A DNA stretch of 64,000 nt from positions 38,122 to 102,121 of the forward strand of contig NZ_LSEF01000028.1 in NCBI RefSeq assembly GCF_001641695.1. The letters are read 5' to 3'. The position numbers and the translations under genes are program-made. This document shows positions 8,593 to 15,543 of this stretch, piece by piece. A model generated the notes under the pieces. The model was not told the origin of the DNA, ran no database searches, and saw only the letters and a list, made by a program, of their open reading frames with translations. Source of the stretch: Bradyrhizobium neotropicale (GTDB lineage: Bacteria > Pseudomonadota > Alphaproteobacteria > Rhizobiales > Xanthobacteraceae). Position 1 is the first letter of the stretch; every line of letters starts with the position of its first letter.

Positions 8593-8789
8593 CACGCCGG
8601 TACGCACTCGCACAGCGCAGCCAGGAACTTGTCGCGGTCGATGCCATGCTCGCGGCAGGCGTCATCCACCGTGTGGAAAGTTGCGATCGGACAACCGACA
8701 CAGGCCATCCTGAAGGCAAGAAACACCCGGATCGTGTGCGGCGCACTCCGCATGATGTCATCGACCAGATCGTCGGATCGGAAGGGCAT
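8592..8789 (-). CDS. DUF1858 domain protein in the NO/denitrification cluster
   Basis: 65-residue protein made almost wholly of a DUF1858 (ScdA-N-like) domain: DDLVDDIMRSAPHTIRVF, then MACVGCPIATFHTVDDAC, and a C-terminal CECVP. The CVGC pair and two further cysteines suggest metal or redox chemistry. Relatives form the N-terminal part of iron-sulfur-repair/NO-stress proteins such as ScdA/YtfE. ATG 8789 has GGAG six bases upstream; a TTG two codons earlier is less likely. A TTG-N8-CAA box at 8838-8851 sits 55.5 bp upstream with a TATCGT -10-like word at the right spacing. That supports co-regulation with nirK and nnrS, as inference. Confidence 0.88.
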   Translation of the reverse strand: MPFRSDDLVDDIMRSAPHTIRVFLAFRMACVGCPIATFHTVDDACREHGIDRDKFLAALCECVPA

Positions 8790-8837
8790 GGACAACTCCG
8801 TTCCGTAACGACGATAGCGAAGTGGCTCGCGATATCT

Positions 8838-8851
8838 TTGTTGAAGCGCAA
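8838..8851 (-). promoter_or_regulatory. NnrR/FixK2-type box upstream of the DUF1858 gene
   Basis: TTGTTGAAGCGCAA (plus-strand reading) fits TTG-N8-CAA and differs by one base from the box before nirK (TTGTTGCAGCGCAA). Centred 55.5 bp before the DUF1858 ATG. If it acts at -41.5, transcription would start near 8803, and TATCGT at 8811-8816 (minus strand) would be the -10. Confidence 0.72.
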
Positions 8852-8871
8852 GCTGGGGCGAAGTCCCAACT

Positions 8872-8977
8872 CGTCATTCCGGGGCGCGCCTTTTGGCGCG
8901 AACCCGGAATCCATTTCTCCACGTCATCTGTTGCCCGATGGATTCCGGGCTCTCGCTTCGCTCGACCCGGAATGACG
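8872..8977. repeat. Palindromic repeat, CGTCATTCCGGG family, copy 1
   Basis: Begins CGTCATTCCGGGGCG, ends CCCGGAATGACG, with inner arms GGAATCCAT and ATGGATTCC, so the whole 106 bp can fold into one long stem. A second copy is at 21068-21172 and a half copy near 54395-54440. It lies directly behind the box at 8838-8851 and before the hemN 3' end. Confidence 0.88.
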
Positions 8978-8987
8978 AGGAGATGAG

Positions 8988-10340
8988 CTACACCGCCCGG
9001 CTGTGCAACTGCTTCGCCGCATCGAGATGCGCGTCGAACGCGGCGGCGACGCTGCGGACCAGGAAGCGCGCGTCGCTGGCGACGGCGAGCCGATCACCGT
9101 CGAGGCTGACGACGCCGTCGGAGACCAGCTCCTTGAGCCGCGGCGCCGACTTCAGCATCGCTTCGGGCGCCGTGCCGTGGCGCGCGCAGATCGCGCCGAG
9201 ATCGGCGCTGAACTCGCACATGATGCGCTCGATGATGTCGGCGCGCAGCCGGTCGTCGTCGGTGAGACCATAGCCCCTTGCAGTCGCGAAGCGGCCGGCG
9301 ACGACGCTTTGCGAATAGGCGCCGATTTGCACCTCGTTCTGAACATAGCCTTGCGGCAGATGTCCGATCGCGCTCGCGCCGAAGCCGAGCAGGAGCTCGC
9401 TGCTGTCGGTGGTATAGCCCTGGAAATTGCGTCGCAGCGTGCCCTCCCTGAAGGCCACGGCCATGGAATCGTCTGCCTTGGCGAAATGGTCGAGCCCGAT
9501 CTGAACGTAGCCGGCCTCCTTCAACGCGTTGGCGATCGCGCAGGCCTGGTCGTGACGCGCGGGCCCATCAGGCAAGGCGCTCTCCTTGATCATGCGCTGG
9601 TGCTTCTTGAAATCGGGCACATGCGCATAGCCGAACACCGAGAAGCGCTCCGGTGCGAGCGTCAGCGCGCGCCGCACGGTATCGAGGCAGGAAGCGATGG
9701 TCTGGTGTGGCAGGCCATAGATGAGATCGAAATTGATCCCCTTGATGCCGGCGCGCCTGAGCATGTCGACGACGGAGGCGGTCTGCTCAAAGCTCTGCAC
9801 GCGATTGATCGCACGCTGCACCACGGGATCGAAACTCTGCACCCCGAGGCTGGCGCGGTTGACGCCGGAGAGCCGCAGCGCCTCCACCATGTCGGCGGTC
9901 AGCGTCCGCGGGTCGATCTCGACCGCGATCTCGGCCGACGGCAGCACGAAGAACGCCCTGCGCATCGTCGCCATCAACTCGGCGAAGGCTTCCGGCTTCA
10001 TGATCGTCGGCGTGCCGCCGCCGAAATGGATGTGCTCGATCTTGATGCGGCGACCGACGGTCGCGGCGACAAGCTCGATCTCGCTGCGGAGCGTGCGCTG
10101 ATAGGCCGCGATGAGTCCGTCGCGACGCACGATCTGGGTATGGCAACCGCAGTACCAGCACATCTCGCGGCAGAACGGCACGTGCAGATAGAGCGAGGCG
10201 CTAGCGTTAGTCGGAATTTCGGCCAGCCATGCCGCGTAGGTGTCGGGGCCGATGGCGCGCGAAAAATGCGGCGCGGTCGGATAGCTCGTGTAGCGCGGCA
10301 GACGTTCCTCGCCGTAGCTTGCCGCGAGATCGGTTCTCAT
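8988..10340 (-). CDS. hemN: Oxygen-independent coproporphyrinogen III oxidase (radical SAM)
   Basis: 450-residue radical-SAM enzyme converting coproporphyrinogen III to protoporphyrinogen IX without oxygen, needed for haem synthesis in microaerobic or anaerobic growth. The SAM cluster motif is C57-x3-C61-x2-C64 with C66 next to it (FCREMCWYCGC), preceded by PRYTSYPTAPHF as in true HemN. Also visible are IHFGGGTPT, GVQSFDPVVQRAINRVQ, FDLIYGLPHQT and the C-terminal GFGASAIGHLPQGYVQN. The start at 10340 has only a weak ribosome site. A perfect FixK2 consensus at 10427-10440 lies upstream, 93.5 bp from the start. Divergent from a small membrane-protein gene. Confidence 0.96.
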   Translation of the reverse strand: MRTDLAASYGEERLPRYTSYPTAPHFSRAIGPDTYAAWLAEIPTNASASLYLHVPFCREMCWYCGCHTQIVRRDGLIAAYQRTLRSEIELVAATVGRRIKIEHIHFGGGTPTIMKPEAFAELMATMRRAFFVLPSAEIAVEIDPRTLTADMVEALRLSGVNRASLGVQSFDPVVQRAINRVQSFEQTASVVDMLRRAGIKGINFDLIYGLPHQTIASCLDTVRRALTLAPERFSVFGYAHVPDFKKHQRMIKESALPDGPARHDQACAIANALKEAGYVQIGLDHFAKADDSMAVAFREGTLRRNFQGYTTDSSELLLGFGASAIGHLPQGYVQNEVQIGAYSQSVVAGRFATARGYGLTDDDRLRADIIERIMCEFSADLGAICARHGTAPEAMLKSAPRLKELVSDGVVSLDGDRLAVASDARFLVRSVAAAFDAHLDAAKQLHSRAV

Positions 10341-10426
10341 GTCTTACCCATTCGTAAATGCCGGCTGCGGACGGTCGCGGCAAGTCCCGGAATGGGTTCA
10401 GCTAACCCGGAATTGCCGAAGCGACC

Positions 10427-10440
10427 TTGCGCTCGCTCAA
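10427..10440. promoter_or_regulatory. FixK2-type box between hemN and a small membrane gene
   Basis: TTGCGCTCGCTCAA fits the FixK2 pattern TTG(A/C)-N6-(T/G)CAA. The centre is 93.5 bp from the hemN start and 69.5 bp from the start of the 68-residue gene, so it could serve either side. Oxygen-limited induction of hemN by FixK2 is known in B. japonicum. Confidence 0.78.
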
Positions 10441-10502
10441 AGTCGGAGCGCCAGATTCCGGCCATTGTGACGTTCAACACATATCCTTCCGGAGATGACG
10501 CC

Positions 10503-10709
10503 ATGGCGCCGTTTGCGTACGACCTCGTTCTCTGGCTGCTCGGCGTTCGCGGTCATATCCCGCGCTTCGACGATTTCCGACCCGTCCCGGCGGCACCCAC
10601 AACCGGCGCCGCCCATTTGATGCGTGTGCTGGCCGTCATGGCCTCGATCTTCGCAGCGCTGTCGCTTGCGGTCTGGGGGACGGTCTGGCTGGCGATCCAG
10701 CTGCTCTAG
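10503..10709 (+). CDS. Small membrane protein divergent from hemN
   Basis: 68-residue protein with one clear C-terminal transmembrane helix (about residues 39-67, MRVLAVMASIFAALSLAVWG...), and a short N-terminal part with LVLWLLGVRGHIPRFDDF. I do not recognise the family. ATG 10503 follows TCCGGAGATGACGCC, so GGAG is at a usable distance. It shares the intergenic region and FixK2 box with hemN; a site at -41.5 would put the transcript start near 10475, leaving a 28-base leader. It may be a microaerobically induced membrane peptide, but that rests only on promoter position. Confidence 0.65.
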   Translation: MAPFAYDLVLWLLGVRGHIPRFDDFRPVPAAPTTGAAHLMRVLAVMASIFAALSLAVWGTVWLAIQLL

Positions 10710-10871
10710 TCCACGATTTCAGACATTCACGACCAAGCGCAACTGAACATGCGAACGATTTGCTGCTGGCGCGACTGATGTCGCGCGCGGCATGTCATCG
10801 TATCATTCGCGTCGCCGACACCGCTCGGTAAACCTCTTAAGTATCTTCACGGAGGCGAATTCGGAAAAAGG

Positions 10872-10885
10872 TTGTTGCAGCGCAA
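10872..10885 (+). promoter_or_regulatory. NnrR-type box upstream of nirK
   Basis: TTGTTGCAGCGCAA fits TTG-N8-CAA and lies 76.5 bp (centre) before the chosen nirK start. If centred at -41.5 the transcript would begin near 10920. Activation of nirK by a Crp/Fnr regulator responding to NO and low oxygen is established for bradyrhizobia. Confidence 0.82.
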
Positions 10886-10954
10886 ATCATCTTGCCGTGA
10901 TCAGCGCACACTGCATCCCGTCATCAAAACCTTTTCAGATGAAGGATGCTTCCG

Positions 10955-12052
10955 ATGTTCACCCGCAGAGCCGCATTGATCAGCGCCGCCGCGACCGCCC
11001 TCATGCTGGCGACTCCCGCTCTTGCCGCCGACGATCTCAAGCTGCCGCGGCAGAAGATCGAACTGGTCGCACCGCCGTTCGTGCACGCGCACGAGCAGGC
11101 GATCAAGCAGAGCCCGAAGATCATGGAGTTCACGCTCACGATCCAGGAGAAGAAGGTCGTCATCGACGAGAAGGGCACCACCTTCCAGGCAATGACCTTC
11201 AACGGCTCGATGCCGGGTCCCCTGATGGTCGTGCATGAGGGCGACTATGTCGAGGTGACGCTGGTCAATCCCGCGACCAACACCATGCCGCACAACATCG
11301 ACTTCCACTCCGCGACCGGTGCACTCGGTGGCGCCGCGCTCACGCTCGTCAACCCCGGCGAGCAGGTCGTGCTGCGCTGGAAGGCGACCAAGACCGGCGT
11401 GTTCGTCTATCACTGCGCTCCGGGCGGCCCGATGATCCCCTGGCATGTCGTCTCCGGCATGAACGGCGCCGTGATGGTGCTGCCGCGCGACGGCCTGAAC
11501 GACGGCAAGGGCCACGCGCTGAAATACGACAAGGTTTACTACATCGGCGAGCAGGACATGTACGTGCCGCGTGACGAGAAGGGCAACTTCAAGTCCTACG
11601 ACTCGCCCGGCGAGGCCTACACCGACACCGAAGAGGTGATGAAGAAGCTGATTCCGAGCCACGTCGTGTTCAACGGCAAGGTCGGCGCGCTCACCGGCAA
11701 GAATGCGCTGACCGCGAATGTCGGCGAGAACGTGCTGATCGTGCACTCGCAGGCCAATCGCGACAGCCGTCCGCATCTGATCGGCGGCCATGGCGACTAT
11801 GTCTGGGAGACCGGAAAGTTCTCCAACGCGCCGGAGACCGGGCTCGAGACCTGGTTCATCCGCGGCGGCTCGGCCGGCGCTGCGATGTACAAGTTCCTGC
11901 AGCCCGGAATCTACGCCTATGTCACGCATAATCTGATCGAGGCGGCCGATCTCGGTGCCACCGCCCACTTCAAGGTCGAGGGCAAGTGGAACGACGACCT
12001 GATGACGCAGGTGAAGGCGCCTGCGGAGGTCCCGCCTTCCGGCACCAACTAG
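10955..12052 (+). CDS. nirK: Copper-containing nitrite reductase NirK
   Basis: 365-residue periplasmic enzyme reducing nitrite to nitric oxide, the defining step of denitrification. The N terminus [24 protein letters not shown] is a Tat-like signal. Copper ligands are in place: H113 and H118 in PHNIDFH with catalytic D116 between, H153-C154 in VYHCAPG, H164 and M169 in PWHVVSGM, and a late His in [13 protein letters not shown]. The two-domain cupredoxin layout and length are normal. ATG 10955 has AAGG about ten bases upstream; ATG 10946 three codons earlier is an alternative. A Crp/Fnr box precedes it, a hairpin terminator follows, then nirV. Confidence 0.97.
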   Translation: MFTRRAALISAAATALMLATPALAADDLKLPRQKIELVAPPFVHAHEQAIKQSPKIMEFTLTIQEKKVVIDEKGTTFQAMTFNGSMPGPLMVVHEGDYVEVTLVNPATNTMPHNIDFHSATGALGGAALTLVNPGEQVVLRWKATKTGVFVYHCAPGGPMIPWHVVSGMNGAVMVLPRDGLNDGKGHALKYDKVYYIGEQDMYVPRDEKGNFKSYDSPGEAYTDTEEVMKKLIPSHVVFNGKVGALTGKNALTANVGENVLIVHSQANRDSRPHLIGGHGDYVWETGKFSNAPETGLETWFIRGGSAGAAMYKFLQPGIYAYVTHNLIEAADLGATAHFKVEGKWNDDLMTQVKAPAEVPPSGTN

Positions 12053-12059
12053 ACGCGAC

Positions 12060-12092
12060 AAGGGGCCGGCGATCACCGGCCCCTTCTTCTTT
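12060..12092 (+). terminator. Hairpin terminator between nirK and nirV
   Basis: Stem AAGGGGCCGG / CCGGCCCCTT (12060-12069 with 12076-12085), six-base loop, followed by the pyrimidine run TCTTCTTTC. It would end or attenuate the nirK transcript before nirV, lowering nirV expression relative to nirK. Confidence 0.75.
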
Positions 12093-12104
12093 CGGGGAAT
12101 GATC

Positions 12105-12983
12105 ATGCTGCTCGCATTCAAGCTGAAGTTGGCACTGGCCTGCGTTGCCGGGCTCGCAGGGCCGATCGCGGTTGCGCCACTGGTCTCGGACATGACGATC
12201 CAAGGCACGGCGAGGGAGCCCGCGACCGTCGAGATCGCGCGGGGCCACCTCTCCTATCGCGCCGCCGGCGACTTCACGCGCGGCGGCCAGCAGGCGGAAG
12301 CGCCGCTGCGCAACGTGCGCTTTGCAAAGCCGCTCACAATCATGCAGCAGCAGGTGTCATCGGCTGACTACCAGCTCTGCGTATACGACGGCGCGTGCCG
12401 CGCGCTCGACCGCGGCGTCGTGCTCGCGCCCGATCGTCCCGCGGTGCAGGTGAGCTGGCACGATGCGCAAGCCTATGCCATCTGGCTGTCGCGCAGGACC
12501 GGCCAGACGTGGCGGCTGCCGAGCGACGAAGAGTGGGCCTATGCGGCCGGCAGCAGGTTCAAGGACGACGGCCTGCCGGTGGATGCGAACGACCCGTCAA
12601 AACGCTGGATCAGCCGCTACGAGCGCGAGTCCGATCGCGACCTCTCCGACACCACGGCCTATCCGTTCGGCAAGTTTGGCCTGAACGAGCACGGCGTCGA
12701 AGATCTCGCCGGCAATGTCTGGGAGTGGACCTCGACCTGCTTCGTGCGCTCGCGAGTCGACGAGAGCAGCAAGCCCGCGCCGCAGACCGTGAATTGCGGT
12801 GTGCGCGTCGTCGAGGGCGCCCACCGCGCCTACGTCACCGACTTCATCCGCGACGCCCGCGCCGGCGGCTGCGCGCAAGGCGTGCCGCCCGCCAATCTCG
12901 GCTTCCGCCTGGTGCGCGAGGAGACGTCGTGGGTCGCGAGCGTGTCGGCGCGGCTCGGCAAGGTGTGGACGGCGAGGTCGTAG
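12105..12983 (+). CDS. nirV: NirV-like formylglycine-generating-enzyme-fold protein
   Basis: 292-residue exported protein of the SUMF1/FGE-sulfatase-modifier fold, found after copper nitrite reductase genes and called NirV; its biochemical role is unsettled. It has a hydrophobic N-terminal signal/anchor and fold landmarks: VSWHDAQAYAIWLSRRTGQTWRLPSDEEWAYAA, FGLNEHGVEDLAGNVWEWT, and NLGFRLVRE near the end. The paired active-site cysteines of true formylglycine enzymes are not obvious, so a non-catalytic or different role is likely. ATG 12105 has GGGGA six bases upstream; ATG 12099 is possible. A hairpin separates it from nirK, so read-through may set its level. Confidence 0.9.
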   Translation: MLLAFKLKLALACVAGLAGPIAVAPLVSDMTIQGTAREPATVEIARGHLSYRAAGDFTRGGQQAEAPLRNVRFAKPLTIMQQQVSSADYQLCVYDGACRALDRGVVLAPDRPAVQVSWHDAQAYAIWLSRRTGQTWRLPSDEEWAYAAGSRFKDDGLPVDANDPSKRWISRYERESDRDLSDTTAYPFGKFGLNEHGVEDLAGNVWEWTSTCFVRSRVDESSKPAPQTVNCGVRVVEGAHRAYVTDFIRDARAGGCAQGVPPANLGFRLVREETSWVASVSARLGKVWTARS

Positions 12984-13031
12984 ATGTCGATGCGTTGATA
13001 TGTGAATTGGAGGAGACCGCGCCACACACGC

Positions 13032-13109
13032 CGTCATTGCGCGCAGCGAAGCAATCCAGACCGTCTCCGCGGCAAGACCCTGGATTGCTTCGCTGCGCTC
13101 GCAATGACG
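13032..13109. repeat. Palindromic repeat, CGTCATTGCG family
   Basis: Arms CGTCATTGCGCGCAGCGAAG and the complement ending GCTCGCAATGACG pair over 78 bp. The sequence CGAAGCAATCCAG/CTGGATTGCTTCG inside is typical of Bradyrhizobiaceae intergenic elements. It lies after nirV and beside another repeat at 13144. Confidence 0.88.
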
Positions 13110-13143
13110 ATATGGATGCGGACGTGCCGCCCGCATGGGCGCC

Positions 13144-13234
13144 GTAGGGTGGGCAAAGCGATGCGTGCCCACCACTACCGCCGCAATCGCAGAGAGATGG
13201 TGGGCACGGCGCTTCGCGCCTTTGCCCACCCTAC
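13144..13234. repeat. Palindromic repeat, GTAGGGTGGGCAAAG family, copy 1
   Basis: Starts GTAGGGTGGGCAAAG and ends CTTTGCCCACCCTAC (written in the sequence as TTTGCCCACCCTAC), with inner arms GTGCCCACCA and TGGTGGGCAC. Related copies are at 56613-56706 and 62668-62763, with a half copy near 61735-61777. Confidence 0.9.
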
Positions 13235-13250
13235 AGCTCCGCGAGATCAA

Positions 13251-13898
13251 TCAAATCGCCCGCGCGAACATTCGAAAGCCGGGTGCGCCGATCAAGGCCT
13301 CGAAGGCGGGATCACGCTTCTCTTCCGCAAAGACAAATCCCGCTTTGCTGTAGCAGCGCTCGGCGGCGTCATTGCCGATCAAGAACGAAATGGTTGCCCG
13401 CGCAAAGCCGGCCGCCTTGCCGGTGTCCAGTGCACGCGCGATCAGCGCCTGCAACAGGCCGCGGCCGCGATGAGCGGGATCGGTCGCGACATGCTCGATC
13501 ATCCAGTCACCCTCGCCGCCTTGCACCCAGCAGCCCCGAACATAAGCGCCGCGCTGCCGGATCGCTTCCAGCTCCGACGCGGCGAGCCCGGTCGTTCCTG
13601 CGACCTCCTCGACTGCGCGCCAGGCCGCAGGTCCCGTGCCGGCTGCAAGCAGCGCGCAGAGTGCGGCAGCAGGCTTGCCGTCGACTTCGGCGATGATGAA
13701 TTGCGATACGTGCCACATCGACACCGCGCGTGCGACCGCGATTCGCGCCATGAAATCCAGGCACTGCACCTCGGGCCAGCCGAGAGCGACATCGAACCAG
13801 CCGCGCGGCCGGTAGCCGCGCTGCGCTGACAAGATGGTTCTAGCGACGAAATCGGCATCGTCGGGACGCGCAGACCGTATCGTCATGCGCGCGCCCAT
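13251..13898 (-). CDS. GNAT-family N-acetyltransferase
   Basis: 215-residue acetyltransferase-fold protein. The acetyl-CoA loop region is HVATDPAHRGRGLLQALIARAL (about residues 142-165), followed by FLIGNDAAERCYSKAGFVF, the usual last beta strand and helix. The N terminus begins MTIRSARPDDADFVARTIL after a four-codon extension; an alternative start is ATG 13886. It begins 10 bp after the scoB stop on the same strand, so it is probably the third gene of the scoAB transcript. The substrate cannot be read from the sequence. Confidence 0.85.
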   Translation of the reverse strand: MGARMTIRSARPDDADFVARTILSAQRGYRPRGWFDVALGWPEVQCLDFMARIAVARAVSMWHVSQFIIAEVDGKPAAALCALLAAGTGPAAWRAVEEVAGTTGLAASELEAIRQRGAYVRGCWVQGGEGDWMIEHVATDPAHRGRGLLQALIARALDTGKAAGFARATISFLIGNDAAERCYSKAGFVFAEEKRDPAFEALIGAPGFRMFARAI

Positions 13899-13908
13899 TC
13901 GCGAAACC

Positions 13909-14559
13909 TTACGTGTTCTTCAGCGCGACGCGGAATTCGGCCTCGGTCTTGGCCTTGACCTCGTCGAGCGAAACGCCGTCGGCGAGCTCGATCAGGGCCA
14001 TGCCACCGTCGCCGTGCTTGTCGATGGTGAAGACGGCGAGATCGGTCACGACCATGTCGACCACGCGCTCGCCGGTCAGCGGCAGGTTGCACGTCTTCAG
14101 CAGCTTCGGGCCGTCCTTGGCGGAATGCTCCATCACCACGACGACGCGCTTGACGCCGGCGACGAGGTCCATCGCGCCGCCCATGCCCTTGACCATCTTG
14201 CCCGGGATCATCCAGTTGGCGAGGTCGCCGTTCTGGGCGACCTGCATGGCGCCGAGGATGGACAGATCCATGTGCCCGCCGCGGATCATGCCGAAGGAAT
14301 CCGCGCTGGAGAAATAGGCGGTCGACGGCAACTCGCTCACGGTCTGCTTGCCGGCGTTGATGAGGTCGGCATCTTCCTCGCCCTCATAGGGGAACGGTCC
14401 CATGCCGAGCATGCCGTTCTCGCTCTGCAGGCTGACGTCCATGCCGTCCGGGATGTAGTTCGAGACCAGCGTCGGGATGCCGATGCCGAGATTGACGTAG
14501 TAGCCGTCGCGCAGTTCCTTCGCGGCGCGCGCGGCCATCTTTTCACGGGTCCAGGCCAT
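13909..14559 (-). CDS. scoB: 3-oxoacid CoA-transferase subunit B
   Basis: 216-residue beta subunit of a succinyl-CoA:3-oxoacid (or 3-oxoadipate) CoA-transferase, activating acetoacetate from ketone-body or polyhydroxybutyrate breakdown. The catalytic glutamate sits in [10 protein letters not shown] (about residue 47), with [14 protein letters not shown] before it and [17 protein letters not shown] at the end. It starts 17 bp after scoA and is followed closely by a GNAT gene. Sequence alone does not decide between ScoB and PcaJ; the absence of pca genes nearby favours Sco. Confidence 0.92.
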   Translation of the reverse strand: MAWTREKMAARAAKELRDGYYVNLGIGIPTLVSNYIPDGMDVSLQSENGMLGMGPFPYEGEEDADLINAGKQTVSELPSTAYFSSADSFGMIRGGHMDLSILGAMQVAQNGDLANWMIPGKMVKGMGGAMDLVAGVKRVVVVMEHSAKDGPKLLKTCNLPLTGERVVDMVVTDLAVFTIDKHGDGGMALIELADGVSLDEVKAKTEAEFRVALKNT

Positions 14560-14576
14560 GTGACTCTCCTGATCTC

Positions 14577-15284
14577 TTAAGCTGCCGGGCGCGGGCGGGT
14601 GTTGCGGAATTCGATGCGCTTCTTGGCCGCGCCGACCTCGACGATGCGCTTCACGAAAATGCCGGGCGTGTGGATGTGGTCGGGATTGAGTTCGCCGGCC
14701 GGAACCAGATGCTCGACCTCGGCCACCGTGATCTTCGCGGCAGTCGCCATCATCGGGTTAAAGTTGCGCGCGGTCTTGCGGTAAATGAGGTTGCCGGCGG
14801 TGTCGCCCTTCCAGGCGTGCACGATGGCGAGGTCGGCGAACAGGCCGCGCTCCATCAGATACTTCTCGCCGTCGAACTCCTTCACTTCCTTGCCTTCGGC
14901 GATCAGCGTGCCGACGCCGGTCTTGGTGTAGAAGGCCGGAATGCCCGCGCCGCCGGCGCGAATGCGCTCGGCGAGCGTGCCCTGCGGGTTGAATTCGAGT
15001 TCCAGCTCGCCGGCGAGGAATTGCTGGGCGAACAGCTTGTTCTCGCCGACATAGGACGAGATCATCTTCTTGATCTGCCGGGTTTCCAGGAGGCGGCTAA
15101 GGCCGATGCCGTCGACGCCGGCATTGTTGGAGACCACCGTGAGGCCCTTGACGCCGGAGTCGCGGATCGCGTCCGACAGCTCCTCGGCGATGCCGCAGAG
15201 GCCGAAGCCGCCAGACATGACCATCATGCCGTCCTTCAGAATGCCGTCGAGAGCCGACTTGGCGTCGGGATAAACCTTGTTCAT
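14577..15284 (-). CDS. scoA: 3-oxoacid CoA-transferase subunit A
   Basis: 235-residue alpha subunit partner of the downstream B subunit. Diagnostic stretches are [20 protein letters not shown] near residue 22, [21 protein letters not shown] near residue 92, and [25 protein letters not shown] near residue 175, which includes the CoA-transferase glycine-rich and glutamate motifs. It is first in the scoA-scoB-GNAT operon. The ATG at 15284 opens directly after a GCAGGAAACCTT-type context in the minus strand. A 259-bp intergenic region separates it from the divergent AsmA gene. Confidence 0.93.
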   Translation of the reverse strand: MNKVYPDAKSALDGILKDGMMVMSGGFGLCGIAEELSDAIRDSGVKGLTVVSNNAGVDGIGLSRLLETRQIKKMISSYVGENKLFAQQFLAGELELEFNPQGTLAERIRAGGAGIPAFYTKTGVGTLIAEGKEVKEFDGEKYLMERGLFADLAIVHAWKGDTAGNLIYRKTARNFNPMMATAAKITVAEVEHLVPAGELNPDHIHTPGIFVKRIVEVGAAKKRIEFRNTRPRPAA

Positions 15285-15543
15285 GCAGGAAACCTTCGGC
15301 TTGGAGGCGTCGCGCGCCCTTCATTCGCGGCGATTATTAGGCGAAATGGTCCGAGGCCGTCAATGATACGGGGTTCTCCGCCCCGCCGACCGATGATAGA
15401 AGCTGCCCACGCCGTGGGCATAACCGCCCCGCGGCCTTGAAAGCGACAAGAAAACCCATCAAGTTGCGGGGGTTGGGTATGGGCGCGCAGGTTTTCCGGC
15501 CCGCCCTACTGGCTCCAACGACCAACCCGATCAGGACACGCCA

